Shown here one piece after another: positions 48,891-59,699 of a stretch of DNA of 64,000 bases. The first letter of the stretch is position 1. The number at the start of each line of letters is the position of its first letter. The notes below the pieces were generated by a model. The model was not told the DNA's origin and searched no databases. It saw nothing but the letters and a program-made list of their open reading frames with translations. The stretch comes from Tetrastigma voinierianum (Eukaryota; Streptophyta; Magnoliopsida; Vitales; Vitaceae). Position numbers and translations under genes: made by a program. The stretch lies in contig JAEQBH010001151.1 of the NCBI GenBank assembly GCA_016808115.1, positions 469,092-533,091 of the forward strand, given 5' to 3'.

Positions 48891-49859
48891 TATATGTTAT
48901 CTCCACAACCGTGAGGTCGGGTCTACCGACGGTTTAGGATGGATACATGGTATGGTACGATGTTGATTAGATTCCACTGTCGTGAGGTCAGCCTATCGAC
49001 GGTTTAGATGGTACATGTGGAATGGTACATCGTTAGTGCATGCAATGGCACACGTTGGTATATATGGTATAAAAATGAGTTGATTTATATGGTAATGGTA
49101 CATTGTTTGGTTCCCGAGTAAGGGCATAACCTTTAATAGTTATGATTATTGTATTCCATGATTAATTGTACGGTATTGATGTTCATATGTTTCATGTATC
49201 AAATTTTATGTGGTGAATAAATTCAGGTTATAAGGCTCTTTGATAATGAAGTGGGTTAACTTATTGAGCATGACTTTCATTGTTTTTTTTGTAAAGTTTG
49301 GTTTTTTTAAATAAGCTCGCTAAACGGGGAACCTTACAAAAGAGTGAACGGAAGGTTTTGAGAGAAGAAGTCTTTGAAAAATAAAAATGTTATTTTCCTT
49401 ATAACTATGCCACTCACTGAGATTTATTATCTCACCTTATTGTTTTAAATTTGTTCCCTAGGTCCTGCATTGTGAGGGCCTACCTCGCGCTCGCATCCAA
49501 CACCAAGCCTACCGTGCACCACGTACTCTATCCCACCTATCCTGGTCCCTTGTTTTGTCGGGACCTATTTATTTTCATTTGTAACCCTAAATTCGCAAAT
49601 ACCATAGAATGCTCATATTAGTATTAAACTCATATGGGTCCCTATTATGTATGTCAGGGTTATGACCCACATTCCTGATAGATTGTCAGGATTTTTCTAT
49701 ATAATCGAGGTATCGTGGCACGTATGTGTTTACTTTCTTAGGTGGGGTCCCTTGTGCATTCCCTAGGGATTGTACAATGGGACTCACTACATGGACCACC
49801 CTGGAACCCTGAGGGGTATCTTGCCCGGGTCCTGGTCAATAACCATTGTTATCAAGAAT

Positions 49860-50540
49860 GTTTTAGCAATATATACCATCATTACTTTAACTGTATTCGC
49901 TCTCATCTCGTAGTTTCATATTATGGTTCTCATATTTCTATAATACATATATTCATCTTTTCTATCATTTAGTTTTGTCTATCAAATATCATGAATGCAT
50001 CTATGCACTTTTGTATTCATATATTCATATATATCTTAATATCATTTATGTGCATCATATCCCCTTATGCGCTTCTATCATGATTTAGCTATTCATGTAC
50101 TTTCTATATTTCTATCATGTATGCTTTACTCTATTCATATTCATATATGTACTTATCATTTGTGTACTCTGTACTCATTCCCGTGCTTTGTCATCTTTAC
50201 TTATCTCTATCAGTTTTAGCATTTACGCATTTCTATCATGTGTTCCTAGCATGTTCCATCTTTATTCTTTCTTGCATGCCTATCATATATTCCTATCATA
50301 TACGTATTCCTGTCATGTCTTTATCTATTCATATACTTTCTATATTTTCATCTCATAATAGTCATGTATTATACTTTCCTATGATTTTCATATATTTTAT
50401 CTATCATATATTCATATCATATACTTTGCATATACATTTCCTTTACATATACTTTTTCATGTACTTTTATGTTCATGTTCATATTCATGTTCATGTTCAT
50501 TTCAAATTATTGTGTTTCTATCATATTCATGTTTTCTGCT
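49860..50540. repeat. TTCATATAC-rich low-complexity tract, part 2
   Basis: Same composition and words as 44600-45340. The open frames 50095-50358 and 50117-50554 are low-complexity translation only. Confidence 0.75.
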
Positions 50541-51954
50541 CCCTCTCATTTTAATCACTTTACTTAAATCAATCATTCCACTGACTCATCCAAATTCAAG
50601 TTATGGAGATTTTCATGCCAAACTAGTCATTTTACCGATTTACACTCGAGACTGTTTCAATACCGGCTTTTCCAATGTCTTGACTCCGTATTTGACACTG
50701 GTTCTTTATACTCCTTTGAAGCTAAGGTACTAAGGGTTTTTCTCCAATTGTAATCACCCAAATCGGAGCACCGCAACTCAAGATATGACCTAATTAATCG
50801 GGACTACTCTATGTTCAAAATCGAGCATAAATTGGCTTGAACATAGCCCCACTTTGAGTGAATTTTTGGGCCACTTATAGTTCGAATTTGACGATGCCTA
50901 TTTCTGTAAGTTTGGTTCTCCTTGAGGGCTATTTTAATTATCCACTTGAATCACTCAAATCGGATAAGAAATGAGAAAGTTATGGCTAAAATACGAAAAC
51001 TGGTCAAACATAGTAGGTGTACCCCAGACATGTCTCCACATGTACCTAAGAGATGTTCGTTGCATGTACCGGCATATGTTCAAGGTGTACAGGTACATGT
51101 CACCCGAAAATGCCCAGAATGTGTGTTTTCTCCCATTTTTCCATATTTTTGCTACCCAATCAACTCCATACTTCCTACAATAATACCCAAAACCATATTT
51201 CCTATTCCTCTCAGACCTCTTTCTATTCAATTCCTCTTTCAATAATTTATCTTTACTTCAAAATCTTCATGAATTTCTCCCAAACAACTCTAATATGGGC
51301 TATGACCCACATAAACCAAACATATATATTAATTAGGCCTGGTTTCAACCCTAACTCAGTCTACTTACATTAAAACCATGAATCCATCCTCAAAGGAAGG
51401 ATTCCATATTCTTATTATACTATTTAAGGTTTTACCCACCTTACTTTCCATAATTTTTTGGTTAAGATGAAACCCTAGCAAAACCCTAGGTTTGGGGAAG
51501 ATAATAATCATACAAACCAAAGATCCATACTCAAGTTTACTAGTTCCATACCTTGATCTCAAGCCCTCTTTCTTCCTCTCCTCTTCCTCTTTCTTCTTCT
51601 CTTTCTTCTCTTCCTCTTCTCTCTCTTCTCTTCTCTCTCTCCCCATGCTCCTCTTCCCAATTTGAGACCAAATTTGGTCTTAAATCCATGTTTTGTTGGC
51701 GCTGCTGCTCAGCCAAGCTACTTTGAGTCTTTTCATTTTTGCACTTAAGCCCTTTTATTCTCTTCTATTCTCAATTTAACTTATGAGGATTTCTATTTTT
51801 ATCCAATCTATTCTTCATGTCATATATATTCCTTTCTGATAAGTTCCACTTTACCTCGTCTCTCGAATTAATTCCGCCCTCGTTTTATTTCAAAATTCAT
51901 ATTTAGCTTAATATAAATTCAAACAAGTCCAAAACTAGGTATTTCGATGTTACA

Positions 51955-53300
51955 TACCACCTGAAAGAGAAGTAGATCTGTCCATTGAAGTTGTACATGG
52001 AATGGCTCCGATTTCTAGGGCACCTTACCGCATTGTTCCAACTGAACTAAAAGAGTTGAAGACTCAACTACATGAGCTATTGGACAAGGGTTTCATCCAA
52101 TCTAGTGTTTCACCTTGGGGTGCGCCGATTTTATTTGTTAAAAAGAAAAATAGCACTCTCCGGATGTGCATTAATTATCTGCAAATAAATAAAGTGACAA
52201 GGAAGTAATTAAATAATCATATTGTCGATAATAGAAGATATTTTATCAATTGAAAATAGTACATCTTTTCAAAGATAGACTAAGTAACGATATTATCAAC
52301 CCTGGGTGAAAGATGTCATGTTCAAAATAGCCTCTTTAGAACCCAATATGATCATTATGAGCTTTCTTAAAGTAAAGCCATTTCGTCATGGACTTGATGA
52401 ATAGGCGGCTCCAACCTTTATTTGGATCTAGTTTAGAAAGGGTATTCATCGATGACATTCCGTGTATTCTAAAGATTACTGAATGAATTATTGGAACATT
52501 CTTGAGAGAGTGTTAGCAAACTCTGAGAGAGAAACACTTCTGTTTTCAAAGGAGCAAATGTGATTTTCGGGTTTAAGGAAGTGTCATTCCTAAAATACAT
52601 TGGTATTTGCAAGAGGGTAATAGAGTTCAATTGATGCAAAGATCATAGCTGTATTGGAAATCGCCAAATGTAAATCGAGGTGAGGAGTTTGGTTTAGCAG
52701 ACATTTTCATTGATGTTTAGCGATTTTCCGCCATAGCATCTTCGCTTACAAAGTTACTCCAGAAAGGGGTAAAGTTCGAAAGTGGGATGACAAATGTCAA
52801 ATAAGCTTTTGAAATAATTAAAAAAACAGACGGTTGAAGATCTATGTTGACTTTAGCCTTACTCGTAGAGAATATGTTATGTATAGTGATGTAACAAAAT
52901 TGGTTTAGGATGTGTATTGATGCAAGATGGAAAAGTGGTGGCATGGCGCCCGCACAATTGAAATCACACAGCAAAATTATCCAAATACATGATTTAGAGT
53001 CAAGAGAAGACTCACTTTGAAAATATACAGACGCCAGCATAGAGTTGTTTTAAGGACTCATGGTTGCATACTTGATTACCACCTAGAAAAGCTAATGTGG
53101 TGGTCAGATGTTTAAGTAGAAAATGATTTCGCTTCTCCGTCCTCGAATCATTGTGGGATTGAGATTTGAATTCGATGGAGCCTTGTCGCTCAACTGAGTT
53201 ATTCCTGATTTGAAAATGATGATAAGTGATGCTCAGAAGAATGATGTTAAGCTACAAGAAGTAGTACAAATGAAGGAAATGGAGACAAGATTGACTATTT
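51955..53300 (+). pseudogene. Element B reverse transcriptase and RNase H, broken
   Basis: The RT start is well kept at 51960-52208: PPEREVDLSIEVVHGMAPIS, LKTQLHELLDKGFIQSSVSP and WGAPILFVKKKNSTLRMCIN. It then stops at 52206. The core is degraded: FVMDLMNRRLQPLF and a box read as VFIDDI (near 52445) stand where gypsy RT has VFIDDILIYS, so YxDD-type catalytic sequence remains only in part. RNase H survives at 52840-53010, with YVMYSDV, GCVLMQDGKVVAW and NYPIHDLE-like text. Several frameshifts and stops separate the pieces. Confidence 0.88.
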
Positions 53301-54141
53301 TTATGTATGAAAATGGAGGTTTGTTTTTACAAGAGCAGATTATGTGCACCTAATGAAATGGAGTTGAAAAAGAAGTTGATATATGAAAGCCACAATACCG
53401 TATTTACCATGCATCCCGGAGGTAACAAGATGTACCAAGATTTGAAACAGTACTATTGGTGGCGAGGGATGAAAAAGGATGTGATAGAGTATGTGTCTAA
53501 ATGTCTGACTTGTCAGCAAGTAAAGGCTGAACATCAAGTATCATCCGGTTTGTTAATTCCTCTTCTAATTCCCCAATGGAAGTGGGAAAACATTACTATG
53601 GACTTTGTATCTGGTTTTCCCCTCACCAAAAGAAACATGATTATGTTTGGGTAATTATGGACAAACTGACAAAGACTGCTTACTTCTTACCAGTCCGACT
53701 TGACTATTCCATGGATTTGTTAGTGGAACTGTATGTGAATGAAATTGTCAAGTTACATGGTATTATGATATCTATAGTGGCCGACCGCGATCCACGGCTT
53801 ACGTCAAGGTTTTGGAAGGAATTACAGTCAGCCTTGGGTACTAGGCGGAATTTTAGTACAACTTTCCATCCACAAATAGATGGACAGTTAGAGAGAGTGA
53901 TCTGCGGTTAGAAGACATGTCGGTTTGCACTAGATTTTTCTAAGTCAGATAAGTATATTCTTCTTATGGAATTTGCTATAACAAATAGCTTATCGCCCGA
54001 TTTTGTATGGCCCCTATGAAGGAGATGTAGAACTTCTGTATGTTGGACAGGATTGAACGAGCATCAGGTTATTAGTCTTGATATAGTGAAAGAAATAGAA
54101 GAGAAAGTTCAAGTTATTCAACAAAGGTTAAAGGCTGCTAG
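53301..54141 (+). pseudogene. Element B integrase, zinc finger and catalytic core
   Basis: The HHCC zinc finger is present (HNTVFTMHPGG ... CLTCQQVKAEHQ, 53400-53535). The catalytic core follows: WENITMDFVSGFP (first Asp), then after a frameshift near 53640-53670 MDKLTKTAYFLPVRLDY, IVADRDPRLTSRFWKEL (second Asp) and HPQIDGQLERV (Glu). The D,D,E set is therefore recognisable, although HPQTDGQSER is the usual text. A stop (TAG, 53909) and further breaks follow. The core continues at 59174 after the LTR insertion: RLKAAS joins DRQKSYADLKRK when the duplication is removed. Confidence 0.9.
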
Positions 54142-54879
54142 TGTAAACCCGAGAAAACGACAATTTTTCTGAAAAAGAGTAAAATGGTAATTTCGGTTGA
54201 AAACCTATAATTTTTTTAGATCTCGGATGATGAAACGGACTTCACCATTGGAATTGTCTCGCGAAATCTGGGCTACCTAGTCGAATTTCTTCGATTTCTC
54301 GGTGAATTGTTGTAATTTTTACGCTTTTCGGCAAGACCGATGTTGCAAGTAACACATGACACTTGGTTGAATGGCTCAACTAGAGCCATGTGTCAAATGG
54401 AGAGGCTAGTAAAATAAAGAGAGAAAGTCTAAGGGATGGCCATTTGTCAAGCCCTGGGGAGTGAGGGAAATCCAAGTAATCGGATAAGTGGGATAAGGTG
54501 AGAGAAAAGAGAATCAACTCAAGCCGATACGTGGTGCGAGAGGGAGGACTTCCCACTTGAATTGCTGGACCAAATCCAAAGGGAGAGATGGAAATCTGGA
54601 GGGAAAAAAAGAAAGAAAGAAAAGAAAGGAGAGAAGAAGAGAGAAGAGGAGGAGAAGCCCACCTTCTCTCTGTGGATCAAGCTGCATCGACCGTCGGCCG
54701 TCGAAGTAAGAGGGAAAGTTCTTCTTACGTTAACGAGAGCTTCGCTGTGAGGTACGAACTGGTTTTCTACAAACCCAGCAGTATGCTTTTTCTCCTACTC
54801 GATTTTATTCTTTGGCCTAAGAGTCATTCAAATGGGTATGAGGTTCGGGGGCCATGAATGGTCATGGCATTAGTCCCGA

Positions 54880-55540
54880 AATTTTCGACTGAATAAGCCG
54901 GAATTTTCGTGGACTATTTCTGATAGTCTAGACCGAATTTTCTGCATCGCTTAGATAGTCCAAGCAAATTTTGGACTCCGCTTACGCTTCGATAAAATTT
55001 TCTGATTGTTTTTTCGCATCAATTTCGGGATCAAGTTTTTCATCAGCTCAATCGACTTGATTGTTTTCTAACAAATCACTGAATTTTCGACTATTTTCGA
55101 TAGTCCCGTAGAAATTTTCGGTCAAGCTGACAACTCGGATTGATTTTTCGAGGCTATTTTCAAACAAATCGTAGAATTTTCGTGACTATTTTCTTTAATA
55201 AATTGGCAAAATTTTGGGACTATTTTCTGACAGTTTAACTAAATTCTTGATACTTGGGCATAATTTTCGAGACTATTTTCAAACATTTTGGATAGAATTT
55301 TCGGGATTGTTTTCGGATAGTTTGGACATAATTTTCGATCGTTTTAGAACAAATTGATCACTTTTCTGACTCAAGTTTCAAATAGTCCGACACTTTTGGG
55401 ACCGTTGATCGCCAGCAATTTTTCGGATTGTTTTTGGACATCCTATTAAAATTTTCGACAAATAACTAAATTTTGGGACTGTTTTCTGACAGTCCGAACA
55501 GATTTTCGGACTATTTCGAAATTGACCGATTTTTCGACTG
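54880..55540 (+). repeat. Degenerate GACTATTTTC / GGACAATTTTCG repeat
   Basis: At least fifteen loosely spaced variants of AATTTTCGGACTATTTTC-GATAGTC occur in 650 bp. The units are about 30-55 bp and diverged. It ends in GTGTGTGTCG and a T-run. Confidence 0.7.
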
Positions 55541-56197
55541 TGTGTGTGTCGTTTTTTTTTTTATGTGTTATTTTCAAAAAACTGAATAACATATTGGTCA
55601 GATGAAAATCATGTTAATGTGTGCTTATGGATGTTTTGACATGGAATTTATCATGGATGTTTTGACATGGAATTTATGATGGATGTAAATTATATGTAAA
55701 AATTATAATTGTCCATGATTTATTATGTTATATGTGGTACTCATCATGCATGTGACATGAATTGACATGTTGCATTTCATATGCACTAGGGACATCGCTA
55801 TGAAATGTGGGTGTGTGAGTGTATGACATGGTTTTTGAATAAATTATTAGAGTGTTGTCCAACAAAAAAAATAATTTGTCGGAGTATGTCCACTAAATAT
55901 ATTGGAGGGTTGTCCACACAATATTTTTCGGAGTATGACCATAAATTATATCAGAGGGTTAACCAAATGAATTTTGATATTGGAGATTGTTCAATGAGTT
56001 TTCGGAAACAAAAATCTTTGTTTGGAAATGTAGCTTTTCATACATGGCAATGCATGTAAGGGAGTCGATGAGGACTGAGGTACGGGCGGTGGCATGTAGA
56101 CATTCATGTAGAGAGGTACATGTTTTTACTTGAATGTGTGTGTGGATGTGTGAACATGGCACCGCATGTGCACTTAGGCAAGTGAGTAACCCTTTGC

Positions 56198-58825
56198 CGT
56201 GACGCCCAAACTCCGGGGTCCGTTGACAACCCACAACTCCATCTGAATACTTGTGAATGCTCTGGGCAATCCTACACTACCACAAAATCTGCAGTCTCCT
56301 TTCTATGAGCCTCACCCAAAGTACATAACCTAAAATTCACAATGACCTCACAGGTCCAAATGCGAGTGAAAATAATGCCACTGTGGCCCCCGCATCACTT
56401 GCTCACAAATATATCCAACCAACTATCTCACGTCGTTCAAGAGTTAATAAATTACTTAATTCAAAACATATATTAAAATTACAACATTCTAATACATGTC
56501 ATATAATAACATCAAAGTCACAAGCTCCGCTTTCTTCATATAAAAGGCCCTAAATGCTGGGTCACCAACAGACTGACTTGTAATTCCGAAAGTTGGGTCC
56601 CACGACGGTGAGTAAAGCCCAAGAGGATAATCTCCTACAAGGCTACTCCCACCTAAGTGCACATGCAATGGTCGCATAATCAAACACACATCCAAGTGCA
56701 AATATACACATGTTCAATTGAATGTCTACATGCTACGAATGACTCGACTCACCATGCCCCATGTACCGAGCCTCGCCGGCTCCATCACTCAATATGTCAT
56801 TGAGTAATATATCCCGAGTCACTCACCGACTCGTCTCACATGCATACGCCAACTGTGACAACTGTCACTAGTATTACCAATGATCCAAGTATCGAGCCCT
56901 CATCGGCTCCATTACTCCAACGCAAGTGTCACCTGGCAACAAATCCTAAGTCAATCCCGAATCCTATCACACAACCCAAGTCTATGTGATAACATGACTG
57001 CAGGCTCCTTTGGGCAACATAACTTTTCGGGTGATACCGTAGGTCTCTTACACCCATACAGAACTATGATATCGCGGTCTCTAAGCACCCATTCGCTCTC
57101 GAAGTTCTCACTCGACTTTAAACATGCATCTCGCCATGAATGAAAACCATTTCCAAACAAAGGTATTTGTTTTTAACCGTAGACAACCCTCCGATATAAA
57201 TAGTGGAAAGACTCCGATAATCTATTTTGTGGACAACCCTCCAATGTATATCAATTGGGCAGACTCCGACGATTGATATTATATGGACAACCCTTTGATG
57301 TATATCAATTGGGTCAACTCCGACGATTGATATTTTATATGGACAACCCTCCGATAAATAATATTGTTGGTCAACCCTCCGAAACAATTCTCTCAAGAAA
57401 CCACCTCATGCACTCACTCCTATTGTTCTAGGGTGCCCTAGTGCATATGAAATGCAATGAGCCATTTCCATTTTCTTAACCCGTGCGACTCATTTGGACG
57501 TTGTCTTATTAATCAAGCCCACTAATCAACACCCTACGCGGTGTTGATCCATAATCGTGTACTCACGACACACCATCAAACACCTAACATAGTGTCGATC
57601 TCAACTATGCACTCACACCTAATTTCTAAGTTACCCCAGTGCAAATGGAATACATGATGCCAATTCCAACACATTCATGCTAATATATTCATGCATATAT
57701 TTTAACATAATTAAATCACATGTTATGCTATGTAAATTCACAATCATTTATACCAAAATTAGCTCACATGAGCTAATTAACAAACATGAGCAATTCATTT
57801 TGGAATCACTCAACCATACACATTTTCAAGTAAACACACAATGGCTCACCCTAATCTATAAAACAGGTACCTTCGTCCTTCACTGCTTCATCACCGAATA
57901 TCAGGATGCCAAAACACACCACAAAACCCGAAGACATCAGTCCCGGGATCAAAACCAAACCTCAACATAGTCCGAGACTGCCCGAAAATAGTCTCAATTT
58001 GTCATGACTGGCCCAAAATGTTTCGAATATTCGTACTTTAAACTGCTCAAACAAATCTGCACTTAGTTCTGACCGTCCGAAACAACCCTTCAAAATTTCT
58101 AAAAATTCCTATAATTTCGCCAAAAAATTTGAGAACCAAATTTACGCATTTCACGCCTAAGCCACAATCCAATAACCATTAATGGCCTTTAGGGTTAGAA
58201 ATAACACAAGTAGTACTCCCACCATGGAGTTTGACGAAACCCAAGATTTTGGTGTGTCCACGTAGCTCCTATCGCGTAGATCAACTTTGCCTCTTAATCC
58301 CGACTAAAAACCCTTGGGTCCGATTAGATCTGAAAGAACGAAGAGAAAAATATTAAAATAAATTCCTCTCCTCACGCCTCTCCTCCGAAAATAACTGCCT
58401 CCTCCTTTTATCTTTTGATTTATCCATTTTATTAATATAATAATACATATATTATTATTATTATTCTTATTATTATCATTTTAAATAATATTTTATATTG
58501 CTTTATTCTGTCCATCAAGTCTCAAAAATTTTATTTTCAGTTCAATTATTTTAAATGAACTTTAACTCAAGCCATTTTTTGACTTCCGAGATTTTCGTTA
58601 AAATCTCGTCCCTGAAGTCACTGACGATTTATCACCCAGAAAATCGTAAAATATTCTGATTGTCTCAAAATTCGACGAAACTTTTCTGGGTTGCTAGATT
58701 TCGCGAGATGAATTTAATAGCGCAGTCCGTTTCGTCATTCGAGATATAGAGAATTTTCGGTTTTCAACCGAAATTACCGTTTTACCATTTTTCAGAAAAA
58801 TTGAATTTTTTTCTCGGGTTTTACA
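56198..58825 (-). mobile_element. Inverted solo LTR nested inside the 54.1-59.2 kb LTR
   Basis: The minus strand reads TGTAAAACCCGAGAAAAAAA...TTTGGGCGTCACG, about 2628 bp. Its start is clearly homologous to the start of the surrounding LTR, but in the opposite direction. The flanks, CTTTG on the left and CTTGT on the right, do not give a clean duplication. The stem-loop array is at 57172-57375. Confidence 0.85.
57172..57375 (-). repeat. Stem-loop array, longest copy
   Basis: On the minus strand, seven or more cores alternate TCGGAGGGTTGTCCA-type and (T)CGGAGTYnnnCCA-type. Three spacer pairs are complementary: ATATCAAT/ATTGATAT twice and AAATAG/CTATTT once. The solo LTR at 38371-40191 has one of the first kind and one of the second. 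Confidence 0.85.
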
Positions 58826-59173
58826 CTTGTAGAGAATTCATCTACTGGCATTGCTCACCCCGACCTGGGAAAATATTTTCAAGTACTGGAGGTACACCGG
58901 GGGATGAAACACACCTAAGAGCTTAGTTGTGAGAAAGGTCGGGTTGTGGCCTATTCATACTTTTTGTATATTTTGGATAGTTTATCAAATTTTGTATATG
59001 TAAACGAGAAGTTTTGTAATAAAAACTTATTTAGATTTGTTCAATATTGTGTTGAAGTTTTCTATAGATTTTATACTTGGCTTGTATAAAATGTATAGAG
59101 TGCTAAGTATTGAATTCATTGAATTTAGGGTGTTTAGAAAAAAAAAATGACCCTGACTGGGGGGCGCCACTAG

Positions 59174-59681
59174 TGATCGACAAAAATCATATGCCGATTT
59201 GAAGAGGAAAGATAATGAATATGAAGTCGGAGATACAATATTTTTTAAAGTATCACCGTGGAGGAAGATTCTACGGTTTGTCAAGAGGGGATAGTTGAGT
59301 CCAAGATTCATTGGGCCTTATGAAATCCAAGAAAGAATTGGCCTTGTTGCTTATCGATGGGCACTCCCTCTGGAGTTGGCCAACTTACATGATGTTTTTC
59401 ACGTGTCCATGTTGAGGAAATATAGATCAGACGAATCGCATATCCTGCCTATGCAAGAGGTGCAAGTGCAACAAGATTTCTCCTATGATGAAGAGCTAAA
59501 AACTATATTAGCTCGAGAAGTATAACAATTGAGGAATAAGCAAGTACCGTTAGTGAAAGTACTCTGGAAACACCATGGTAGGGAGGAAGCTATGTGGGAA
59601 CCAGAAGCAACTATGAGAGCAACTATGAGGGCACAATACCCACAATTATTAAGTTCAGGTAATAATTTTAAGGACGAAATT
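59174..59681 (+). pseudogene. Element B integrase C-terminus and chromodomain
   Basis: The frame from the insertion reads DRQKSYADLKRKDNEYEVGD and FFKVSPWRKILRFVKRG, then a stop. It continues at 59295 with LSPRFIGPYEIQERIGLVAY and ANLHDVFHVSMLRKY. A stop at 59523 separates the tail, which reads LRNKQVPLVKVLWKHHGREE, AMWEPEATMRA and AQYPQLL. That tail is the chromodomain-like segment of plant chromoviruses, which steers integration. The duplicated TMRATMRA is a small local repeat. Confidence 0.92.
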
Positions 59682-59699
59682 CTTTTAAGGGGGGAGAAT
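59682..59699 (+). promoter_or_regulatory. Element B polypurine tract
   Basis: CTTTTAAGGGGGGAGAAT directly precedes the TGTAACACCCC start of the 3' LTR. Confidence 0.92.

Larger units (their letters stand above)
45361..49770 (+). mobile_element. Inner insertion, probably a plus-strand LTR (limits approximate)
   Basis: This segment separates the two T-rich tracts of the surrounding LTR. It contains three copies of a short CATCACCGCACG-type repeat (about 45417-45530), a TATATAAAC box at 46017, a GC-rich transcribed-looking stretch (46140-46520), tandem repeats (47.5-49.0 kb) and a tail resembling the 3' part of an LTR (49460-49740). No protein domain is visible; frames around 46.1-46.6 and 47.8-48.9 kb overlap on both strands and are GC artefacts. 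Ends and target duplication could not be fixed by eye. Confidence 0.5.
44110..51954 (-). mobile_element. LTR-type insertion between protease and RT of element B, itself interrupted
   Basis: The 5-bp duplication TACCA (44105-44109 and 51955-51959) flanks a 7845-bp insert. Read through the site, the host frame goes from ELPRIP to PPEREVDLS as in an intact gypsy polyprotein. On the minus strand the insert starts TGTAACATCGAAATACC, a gypsy-type LTR start. Its part at 50690-51954 is homologous to the element A LTRs (compare 16060-17300). The two outer parts (44110 to about 45.36 kb and about 49.77-51.954 kb) look like one reverse LTR of about 3.4 kb, split by a further insertion of about 4.4 kb. 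No retrotransposon protein is visible inside. Confidence 0.8.
54142..59168 (+). mobile_element. LTR inserted in the element B integrase, carrying an inverted LTR
   Basis: Starts TGTAAACCCGAGAAAAC and ends GGGGGGCGCC, flanked by GCTAG (54137-54141) and ACTAG (59169-59173), a 5-bp duplication with one change. The LTR proper is 54142-56197 plus 58826-59168 (about 2.4 kb); 56198-58825 is a second LTR in the opposite direction. The join is confirmed by the uninterrupted relatives at 13430-13600 and 39730-39800. Frames such as 54562-54857 and 55805-56059 lie inside the LTR and are not supported. Confidence 0.87.
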
